Below, in pieces: positions 55,338 to 64,000 of a stretch of 64,000 nt of DNA. Location of the stretch: the NCBI GenBank assembly GCA_013176395.1, contig JABMLP010000005.1, positions 1,899,928 to 1,963,927 of the forward strand, in the 5' to 3' direction. How positions within the stretch are numbered: position 1 is the first letter of the stretch; each line of letters starts with the position of its first letter. Position numbers and translations under genes: made by a program. The notes beneath the pieces are model-generated. The model searched no databases. It was not told the origin of the DNA and saw only the letters and a list, made by a program, of their open reading frames with translations. Source of the stretch: Venturia oleaginea. Its lineage: Eukaryota; Ascomycota; Dothideomycetes; Venturiales; Venturiaceae.

Positions 55338-57082
55338 CTCGCCAGACATTTCGACCGAATAGCCGCCCTACCATTCGGAACAATCGAGGTGATCGTGCAA
55401 GATGATCGTCGAGTTGCCACCACTCAGACGATGACAATGAAGATAATGAAGATAATAAAGCCGATGAATAAGAATTGAGAGGATTCGGAAACGAAGAGAC
55501 GAAGATCTAAACGCTGCTACAGATCGATACTACAGCTTCATCGACGGCCGACAACATGTGAAAACAAGATTTCTAGCGAAAAGTAAGAAAGGGAAGTTGT
55601 AAAAGGTATGGGTCATTGCCATGAAAAAATGATACTCATAAAGGACTTTGCATTAACAAATCAATACTGACATATGAATTGCCACAAGATCCATATGAAG
55701 TCCAGAACGGCACCCAGGTAAAGGCCACAATCCCGATCGAAAGATGGTCTGTCGCCTTGTCGCAAAAAGCCGTTTAATCATTTCATCATAGATTTCTGCG
55801 GCTTGGGGTGAGAAACCCCCTAAATACTAACAGCAGTGCCCGAATTCACGATATCCGCAAGGAACAAATAATTTTCTTTGTACATGTGATGTTCACCATT
55901 GATGACTAGGTGATGTAGATGCTGATGTCGCCTTTTAGGTCTCAAGAGATTTGCCTAAACAAGTCGGCGGTTTCAATCGCAGGTTTCCAAGAGGTGGTTC
56001 TGCAAATGGTATCCCGCTGAATGCTTCGAAATTTGTATCCGTGTATCCGAAGACAGCCCCATCTTTGAAGGCTCCAGTTGGAGTTGGCGATGCAGCTCAA
56101 AGTACTGCATCGACATCATCGAGTGTCCCTCCAGCGGCTAAAAGCCATTCCAGCGGGATTGAGAACAGGACTGCTAGCGTATGGGCGCTTGACTTCCACC
56201 AATGGTCCGTATGAATGCTCCACTACATTTTCAGAAGGCGTAATCAGTGACATTGGTGTCGCAAAGGCTGGGCCAAGAAGCATGAAGGGTGGTGAAAATT
56301 TCGTCTCATAAACGCAAGTCAACGAAAATAATTGCGGACATCTGCTAATGTAACAGACCAGGGAAAGTAGTAGGCGCGAGCCCTTGAGTCTTTCTCCAAG
56401 TTCTCACAGAGAATTGAGGATATAGTCCTACGTCATTTTTGCTATGTGAAATGAATGTGTGGCTCGACACGTGTCCAGCTGCTCGTACAGAGATACGCCT
56501 CGCGTTGGTGAAGTCTCTAACATCGCTCATCGCTAACGAGATTATGGGGAGGGCATAGAAATATACAAGCTGAAGGCGACTGGTGGTGCTAGTCGAAGCG
56601 GTCGAGCGAATATGACTAAAGTTCGAAGATAGCTTTTCCAGCACGTACCACGGCTATTTTCCATAACATGTGATACTCAGCTATTCATGCAACCTATTAT
56701 TATGCATGATAGTGGTCCACACAGGCATGATCGCATGCTTCCCCAGCTCTTTATTGTAGATCGGTCGCCGTTACAACCCCAGATTTGTCTTGCGAACATG
56801 TGGCCCTTGGTTATTTGCTGACAGACTATTGGCGAAAGCTTTAAAGAAAAAACTTGCGGATGTAGACAGCGGCGACTGCCCTAGCTAGATATTTCGGGGC
56901 GATTAAATAGTACAAAAGAGTGCACTCTTGTACTGTGTAGTTTGTCGTACCAAAGATGTTCGGCTACATGTGCGCATCCAGCTCGAACAGAGAGCATATT
57001 GCAACTGAACTTCGTAAGATTTTTAGAACAACTGGACGATGCCCAGGTAGCCTATTAGCCTGTAGGACGTGATGTTGATTCG
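55338..57082. other. Intergenic
   Basis: 1.75 kb that includes the 3' remnant of the preceding frame and the 3' flank of the photolyase gene. The remaining short frames (for example 55951-56214) look like chance, and no element ends are seen. Confidence 0.45.
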
Positions 57083-59102
57083 TTACTTTCTGGTCCTCTT
57101 CACAAGTCCATCAAGTGTGCTCTGTCCCTTGCTAGCCTTTCTTTTGTGTCCAGCCTCTGTTTTCGACTGCTTCGAACCCGTAGCTGGCTTCTCTTTCTTG
57201 GGTGTCACGTCCTCAACGTGTGCATCTTCTCCTTCGGAACCTTCCGCGTCGACATGGCTAGTTTCCACGTCTCCGGCCAATGTTGCACCAATCGGACCTC
57301 GTTTCCCTTCAGTTGGACCCGAACCGTCATCGTCGAATAATGCACGCCACGTCCCATCCAAGACTTTGGGATCATCACCTTTCAGGCCCACAGCGTATGC
57401 TGCTTTCATTCCTTTAAGACATATATCTCGTCGCTCCGAGAAATCGAACATCGGTTTGGGATAAGAGGAGAACTCTTTGCCACCTTCACTCATCTTTGTC
57501 TCTTTTCCCTCATCCTTGATGAGGCAGCCCCATTTCTTCTGATCTGGTATTGGTGCCTTCCAAGGCTCATAGATGAACTTGTCCCCGAAATCTTTCAACT
57601 CTGGGACAAATTTCCTCACAAGCTGTCCGGTTTTGTCCCATTTCTGGCCAAATGCAACGGGGGAATACATGCGAAAGAATTGACTGAAAAAGGCAGTGCA
57701 AGACAGCCATTGCCAATTGCCTATATTGCAAGCTGCCTCGTGATCTATCAGCCATTCCTCAAAGACCTCTGCTCCACGTTCCCAATCGATGTAGCAGCCG
57801 CCTCGGGTGAGGAAACAAGCGACGGAATGTCTGCCAAGATGGTGGATCCAGCCTTCTGTTCGAAGTTGGCGCATAAGAGCATCAATCCATGGAAAGCCAG
57901 TTCGACCATATTTCCATCTCTTGAACCACTCTTCTGCTTGGTGATCATCGATCTGGTATTTGCCGGTGATGAGTTTCGTCTCCGGATCAATCTCGGAAGG
58001 CAGGTGCCATGGGATGAATCTACATTGAGAATTGCTTACAGTTTGGCCGAAAGCGAAACCTAGAGATGCTTGGGCTCCAAAATACATATCTCGGAATAGC
58101 AGTTGACCTGTTAATGAAGTGGGAGGAGTAGAGGCCTTTCCCTTGTAATTGTCAACGACATCTTGCACACGCCAATAGAATTCTCGACAGCTTAGTGATC
58201 CAAAATGAAGGTGCGGTGAAAGGAGTGTCGTGCTTTGAGGCTCGAATGCTGCAGGAGATGACTTTGGCTTCTCAAATGTGGCGGTATACTTCTCATCACT
58301 ACTTATTCCGTCCAACGTCTTCAACGCGATTGACTCACCACCTTTATGAGAAGTTGTCGCAGTCTTGATTCCGAGCTCTTCGCAAGTGGGCACAGAAAAG
58401 TCGTCGTTCGGGCCAGCAATCTGGCTGTACGACTTATCGTCAGCGTTACGATGTGCAGCATTGTAATCTGGCGATGGTTCAGGCTGTTCGTGCGTAAAGC
58501 TCAATGATAAATCACCGGGATCTGGAACAGCCTTTGGTGCAGGTATTGGCCTTGAGATGTTCCCAAGTTTCTTTCCAGCCTGCTCCGAGTGAGTCTTGGG
58601 AATTTCCAATTATGGTCGCGCCACATACCGCTTGCACTTGATTGATAGTCATAGTTGGCTTGCCCCCATTCGCCTTGACCAACTCATCACTATCCCATAG
58701 AGTCCTTCCCGCAACTCGCAAGACCTCAACTCCAGCTTCTTTCGCCAATTCCATTACCTCCTCATCCCTTCCCCTCCCATAAGCATCCGTGTCTTTCTCG
58801 AAGACCAAATGACTGATTTTCCATTCCTTCCACAACTTCGGGAGAAGCGTTTGTGGTGCCTCTCTCAACACAAACAGTTTCGACTTCTTGTTGATCTGGG
58901 TGATTCTTGCTGACACATCTTTTTGGCAGTCAATCAGGAACTGCCATCTATTTGGCCCGACTCGTGCGCGGTATACATAATGCGGATCCCAACACCAAAT
59001 GGGATAGAAGACCTCCGGCTCAAGATCCAGCGCGGCTTTCAGAGCGGGAGAGTCGTGAAGCCGAAGGTCGGTCCGAAACCAATATATCACTCTAGGAGGC
59101 AT
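57083..59102 (-). CDS. (6-4) photolyase / cryptochrome family protein
   Basis: Exons 58629-59102 and 57083-58579 are joined across a 49-bp intron (GTATGT donor, GGAGCAG acceptor), giving 656 aa. The N-terminal photolyase fold starts VIYWFRTDLRLHDSPAL and includes LVFEKDTDAYGRGRDEEV. The FAD-binding half contains LLFRDMYFGAQASLGFAF, TGFPWIDALMRQLRTEGWIH and HHLGRHSVACFLTRGG, where the two His match those needed for (6-4) photoproduct repair, then NWQWLSCTAFFSQFFRMYSP. The C-tail (~100 residues) is acidic then Lys-rich (HKRKASKGQSTLDGLVKRTR) and could be a nuclear signal. Similar single genes in fungi act both in blue-light or UV-dependent repair and in light regulation. Repair of (6-4) photoproducts is inferred from the motifs. 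Confidence 0.9.
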
Positions 59103-59439
59103 CTTGAACGAGGAAGTGACAGTTGACCGTTGATTTCAGATGGGAAGTGATGGAAGACGCGTCGAGGGAAAGACTGTGGCTGGCAATCATGGAACTAAAT
59201 GACAATGAGGCGCTGATCTCGCGACTCGATACGAGCATTTAGCGACGCGAAGCTCTAATATAACATGCGCAGGGGACAGAGGACGCATCTTGGAAACACC
59301 TAGCGAATCTATGGCGCGGGTGATGCGTGGGAAAAGTCATGATCGCATGGCGAGGAACAAAGTCTAGAAATGGCTTAGCGCATCGCAACGGCGATTCAGC
59401 CTCAAGTTCTTGGCCGGTACAGCCTCATGCTATCTACCC
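59103..59439. other. Photolyase promoter and MFS 3' flank
   Basis: 337 bp between the photolyase start and the 3' end of the MFS transporter gene. No light-response element can be assigned by eye. Confidence 0.5.
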
Positions 59440-61159
59440 TCATAGTTTCTCAATAGAAGTACGAACACCCTCTTTCCCCATGTCATTTCCCACTTCCTTC
59501 TCTTCTTCACTCATCTCAACACCAACAATCTCCACTGTCCTTTCATCCTCGAAAAGCATAGAAAGCTCCTCCAAAGAAAATCCCTTCGTTTCGGGGAAGA
59601 AGAAGTAGATTACCAGGATCTGACTCAAATTAGTGCATCCTCAACAAGCCGAGGAATATTCAAACTCACCCAAATAATCAACATGCCCAAGTAAAAGATA
59701 TAGTAATAAAATCCAATACTGTCCAGCGCAACGGGGTTGACATACTGATTCACCGCCAACGCAATCTCGCCAACAGCAACAGTCAATCCCATACCCTTAG
59801 ACCGGATATCAAACGGCAATATCTCAATGGTGTAAAGATATGGTAACGGATTGCAACCAATATTGAAAGCCGCGTCATAGAGGAAGAGGAACACAACGAC
59901 AGTCCTAGCTGCGGCATCCGAGCCATTCTTCGCGTACATGGCACTGGCAATCGTAAAAGGTACATTCGCAAGCACCATACCAAAGAAGGAAGTAAGCCAC
60001 AACGCACGGCGACCGATTCGTTCGGCCAGCAGAACACCAACTATGGAACAGAGAAGATTCCATATTTGTAATCCGCCATTGATTCCGGTGATCTGATCGG
60101 TGTTACTAATACCGATGCTGTTTAGTATAGGGGAGAAGTAGTATGCAATCACGCCTTGGCCGCTCCACAGCGTGAGCATGGGGACAATGATACAGATAGC
60201 GAAGCTCTTGCGGTTTGCCTTGGAGCGGAGGAGGTGTGCCCATGTTTCGGATTTACGCTCCGAGTCTATTCTAACACCAGCCGCGATTTCCTCGACTTCA
60301 GCGTCGACGAGTGGATCGGAAGTGACGCCATTGGCGTGGTATTTGTAAAGAACACATTTGGCATCTTCCTCTTTGCCATGAGCATGGAGCCAGCGTGGGG
60401 ATTCGGGTATGAATGGTAGAGCCGCGATGACGAGGACAGAAGGAATTCCTTGTATCAAGGATGGGATGCGCCAGGACCATGAGTTTGCTATGTGGCCAGT
60501 TCCGAAAGTCGTCCACGCAGCGACGATAGATCCAACATACCATAGAAGATTGAACTGCATCATATTAACATAGGCTTCGAGAGTGGAAAGACACAAGAGC
60601 ATAGTCCTCACCGAAGCACCAATTTGGCCACGCATGCGGGGATGGGCCACTTCATTGAGCAGACTGGGCCCTGCACAAAGGTTGAAACTTATCCCCACAC
60701 CAATAAGAAAACGACCAACAATAAAGACTGCAGATCCTTGAGCACACGTCTGCACCACAGCTCCAGTCAGAGTGAACAAAGATCCAGAAAATAAACCCAT
60801 CCTGCGTCCCCACCCATCAGTGACCAGTGGAGCAACAATGCCACCAACAACTCCTCCAACGAAGAGGATAGCCGTGATGAGACCAACTTTCGAGGCGTTT
60901 GGATGACCCATGGCTAGAAGAGGCTGTCAATCTCCAAGACATTCGCTAGGATTTTACAAGACAAACATTGTACCCAAGGTTCCATTGCCTGGAAACTTCC
61001 AACGACAGTTTCATCATAACCTGCTGTCATCTGAGAGATCAAAATACAACATTGCCAGAAGACAAGCTTGCGCAATCCTTTGTCGTGCCACCATCTCGAG
61101 TTCGTATTGTTCGCGAGACCAAGCGCGGTCAGAGGTTGTATGGGTAATGATGGGCTCAT
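59440..61159 (-). CDS. MFS sugar transporter (SP family, lactose/hexose permease-like)
   Basis: Exons 60967-61159, 59670-60913 and 59440-59619 join in phase to 538 aa. Signature motifs of the sugar porter family are DGWGRRMGLFSG after TM2, IPESPRWLHAHGKEEDA at the end of TM6, AERIGRRALWLTSFFG between TM8 and TM9, and FFFPETKGFSLEEL after TM12. About twelve hydrophobic segments are visible. The N-terminal exon encodes the cytosolic tail and TM1 (LVFWQCCILISQMTAGYDE). Introns are 53 bp (donor GTTTGT) and 50 bp (donor GTGAGT). It sits at the plasma membrane by family analogy and probably imports a mono- or disaccharide or related polyol. It is divergent from the dioxygenase gene, with 469 bp between the two starts. 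Confidence 0.9.
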
Positions 61160-61628
61160 GGTAGCGACTTGAACGAGCTATATATTGCTTTCTACAAGAC
61201 CAAGGAGACAAGCTGGATTTATATGCGTATCTCCCCGCAAACCCCAGGTATCCAGTTGGAGTAGTCTACTCGCTCCTTGGACAACAGATATGGAGACCAC
61301 GATTGGAGATGCATCGGAAGCTTGTGGTACTTAACCTTCATACATCTAAGATAGGATCCTGCTGTCGGATAGCTGGCGTACTAACTGAGTGGATGTCTGT
61401 GATTGGGCGCCTACCCACCGTTATCAAGTCGCCACTTTTCTCGCCCGGGACTCGTGCGAGGATTGCGACCCCCTGCTGCGTCTGTGGGACTCGATAAAGA
61501 GCTTCCGCTCGTGGAGTTAGTAATTCATCCTGGAGACGCATATATCCGTTGGTATAAGTCGCTTGTAGCACCTCTCAAACATCGTGGGACTCCAGAATCA
61601 TCTACCAAGTTTTTCAACCTATTACGAC
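61160..61628. promoter_or_regulatory. Shared divergent promoter of the MFS transporter and the PhyH dioxygenase
   Basis: 469 bp separate the two start codons. The two genes probably share control elements, which fits co-regulation. Palindromic CGG-type sites for a Zn2Cys6 regulator would be expected; CGG and CCG triplets are present but I cannot assign a specific site. Confidence 0.5.
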
Positions 61629-62758
61629 ATGCCTCATTCCACAGCCCAGACAATTGACGACTCGAAAGGGCACGCAGACTGGCGCGATAACCTGTTCCGT
61701 GACGGATATGTGGTCATCAGTGGCCTGCTTGCACAGGAGAGGTGCGACAAATATATCGAAGACATGTTCTCGTGGTTAGAGAAGTTCCCATATGGCTTCG
61801 ACCGAAACAACAAGGAGACATGGACCGAAGAACATCTACCAACGCACATGAAGTGAGTGTCCCACAGCCATCGAAAAAACAATTGTCTGACAGGAAAAGA
61901 GGAGGAATGTACCACGGCTATTCCGTACAGCATGAGCGCTTCATGTGGGAAGCCAGGCAAGAGCCAAAGGTCATTGAAGCATTCTCCAACCTCTGGGACA
62001 CAAAGGAACTACTCGTCTCCTTTGACGGCATGAACCTGACATTACCGTCATCGACCAGAGCTGCTTCGGAACCGTGGCCTCACGTGGACCAATCTCCACT
62101 TCGGGTTGGCCTCCAGTGTGTGCAAGGCATTTTGAACTTTGCGCCAAATGGCCCAAAGGATGGAGGTCTGATAGTGATGAAAGGCTCTCATACCTTCACT
62201 CAAGAATTTTTCAAGACTCATGCTGGTGTTCAAGGTCGTGAAACCTGGGGCCCCACTGACTGGTTCGGCTTCGAACCCTCGGAGGTCAAATGGTTCGAGG
62301 ACAAAGGCTGTAAATTGACCAAAGTTTGTGCTCAACCTGGAGACCTCATTCTATGGGATTCGAGAACAGTGCACTACAATGTTCTTCCTGAAACTGAGAA
62401 CCTACGAGCGCTGATTTGTGAGTTTATTTCCGAACAATGAAGGTATCACAGCCGACTGACCCGCGCAGACCTCTGCTACACCCCCACTTCGTTTGCAACC
62501 CCAGAGGATCTTGCAGCCAAGGCAAAATATTTTGATGAGTTCAAAGGGACTGTGAGTCTTTACATGGGGTCCAGAGAGTGCAATAGCTGACCTTTCTAGA
62601 CACACTGGCCTCATGCCAACATATTTGCAAATGGTGAGAAGAAACCCCGGCTGGGACAGACTGATATTGGCGAGCGGGATCGGCCTTTCGATGAACCAGA
62701 GCGGACGGCAAAGGTTCTTGAGCTCGCAGGGATAACTGCTTTAGAGCGAAATGCATAA
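61629..62758 (+). CDS. PhyH-type Fe(II)/2-oxoglutarate dioxygenase
   Basis: Exons 61629-61852, 61894-62417, 62469-62551 and 62600-62758 join in phase to 329 aa. N-terminal WRDNLFRDGYVVISGLLAQE is the typical opening of the phytanoyl-CoA dioxygenase family. The iron site is formed by PWPHVDQSPLR (H-x-D) and the distal His in ILWDSRTVHYNVLP, with the 2-oxoglutarate Arg in ENLRALI. GGLIVMKGSHTFTQEFF and QPGDLILWDSR are further landmarks. Introns are 41-51 bp with GTGAGT donors. No signal peptide is seen, so it should be cytosolic or peroxisomal. Fungal relatives modify amino acids, fatty acids or secondary metabolites; the substrate here is unknown. The frame is open upstream of 61629 only to a GTG. 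Confidence 0.88.
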
Positions 62759-62837
62759 TCGCCATGGCGTGTGAAATGATAAAATAGCAGTAATGACATC
62801 GTCGTGCCAGAAGGTGATCGTCGAGCTCGAATACCCT

Positions 62838-64000
62838 TCATGTAATGTAAGACCTTTGAGATTCGAGTATTGCCACCGCTCGTGCGGCGATGACACTTTG
62901 ATTCTTGACTCCATGTAGAAATTGTACACAACGTTCAATCTCTTCCGAGTATTTGCCTTGTTCATCGGAAGCGTGGAATCTCGCCTCAACAGCTAGAATG
63001 ATGCCTGCGGAGAATAGCAGAACTGTGGTAGACCTGTGCACAAGTCAGCGGCCTCTCTGTACAACTGTGTCTTGAGAAAGATACCAAGGCCTATGTCGTG
63101 CTAACGATGGGTCAAAATGGGCTGACAAACTAATGATACCTTGGGCGGAACTCATGCAGATAGCTCTCGTGCGAGCAAATGTTCCCGGATCTTGGACCCA
63201 TTGATCCTGTAGGACTCGGTTGATGACGATTCTGTAATAGAGAAGAGACAATGAAAGATTTAGTCTTTGCCACGCAATCCATGGATTGTGCTGTTCAGCC
63301 GTCAATGCTTCCTCCGTTGGTGCCTGTTGCATCAGCAGATGCGAAGGCAGTCCCTCGATGATTTCGGCGAGAGCTTCATCCGTTTGTAGGACCAATTTCG
63401 CAATCTGCCGAGTTTGACCATGTGTCTGTCGTAAGGATAACCGGAACGAGTGGACCAAACGGGAGATTTTGATCATCTGCAGATGATACTCGACTGGTCG
63501 TGGCAAGTTATTGAGCTCAACAGCTGCCATTTCCAGCTCATTGTCACCGACTATGGTGGGGATTTCAACGTTGAAATCTGCAGCAGTAATGCATGGAACG
63601 CGGTAGGGTACTGGTAACCACTCGCAAATGACCAATGTCCACCATAAACGCCTACGGACCTGTGTCATTATTGCCGACTCATGCAGATTGGCTCGATCAT
63701 CGTCCATTCGCAGGGACTGTGCGATCCTGATAGCACTGGACCAAATCACACTTTGTAACTTGGAATCTCCCATATTGGTGAAAACAATGCCCAAAATTGC
63801 AATGGTCTGGACTGTTCGCATGTCGTGGTGACGGAGACAGTCTCCTTGATGAAGAAAATAGAGAGCCGAGTCATACCAATTGCGAAGGAGACTGATATCT
63901 GAAGCACCTGGGTTAGCTTCAGAGATCTGCATGAGCAAATAATAACACACCGGCAGAAGCTCCAGATGAGCTAGCCTCGTCTTCATCCATGAATATCAGT
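62838..64000 (-). CDS. Fungal Zn2Cys6-type transcription factor, C-terminal part (5' end beyond window)
   Basis: The visible frame is the middle homology region of a fungal-specific regulator: SDISLLRNWYDSALYFLHQG, MRTVQTIAILGIVFTNMGDS, SAIRIAQSLRMDDD and RRRLWWTLVICEWLP-VPYRVPC. A 51-bp intron (63034-63084, donor GTATCT, branch GCTGAC, acceptor GCACAG) joins to the last exon TTVLLFSAGIILAVEARFHA, ending at the TGA at 62838. A TGA at 63996-63998 lies just upstream in frame, so the true 5' exon, with the expected zinc cluster, must be beyond the right edge and reached by a splice near 63980. It lies tail-to-tail with the dioxygenase gene (80 bp between stops), so it may be the pathway regulator. 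Confidence 0.8.

Noticed and set aside
1..64000. CRISPR arrays, operons or prokaryotic defence systems
   Set aside because: The DNA is clearly nuclear fungal, with spliced genes. No regularly spaced direct repeats of array type are present.

Overview
This is nuclear DNA of a filamentous ascomycete (Pezizomycotina). The genes are split by short introns, mostly 41-65 bp, with GT..AG ends and CTAAC/CTGAC-like branch points. The families are fungal: Zn2Cys6 regulators, Prm1, glycogenin with a long tail, Sec39, Gon7, and an MFS sugar carrier beside a PhyH dioxygenase. A Dothideomycete or Leotiomycete is plausible, but the class cannot be fixed from this window alone. I inferred gene models by eye from reading frames, splice signals and family motifs; there are no transcript data.

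Layout. 0-3.3 kb: 3' truncated TSR1 (40S ribosome biogenesis) and PRM1 (plasma-membrane fusion at mating). 3.3-7.5 kb: gene-poor, with a broken BTB gene, a ~170-bp tandem duplication and a decayed or unresolved spliced gene. 7.5-12.2 kb: a membrane protein of unknown function and a Zn2Cys6 regulator whose zinc finger is spread over four exons, two of them only 14 and 11 nt. 15.7-25.9 kb: a MAP-kinase-type dual-specificity phosphatase, a calcineurin-like phosphoesterase and a J-domain protein. 26.8-33 kb: small or uncertain genes, a foldback element, and a Tc1/mariner transposon that sits inside the last exon of an F-box-like gene. 34-43 kb: a large disordered protein of unknown function, an unknown small gene, SEC39 and GON7, the last two sharing a 169-bp divergent promoter. 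45-54.4 kb: a 1002-aa Zn2Cys6 regulator, glycogenin and PRP45 (SNW/SKIP). 57-64 kb: a (6-4) photolyase/cryptochrome, then an MFS sugar transporter divergent from a PhyH-type dioxygenase, followed by a Zn2Cys6-type regulator that runs off the right edge. These last three may form a small catabolic or metabolite cluster.

Most of the window is ordinary housekeeping and regulatory content. The best second-look items are the mariner insertion, where the two flanks join at one TA to give an intact reading frame with its own stop; the micro-exon zinc finger; a 430-nt stretch in glycogenin that reads both as intron and as coding sequence; and the possible MFS/PhyH/regulator cluster. I found no clearly new multi-gene system.
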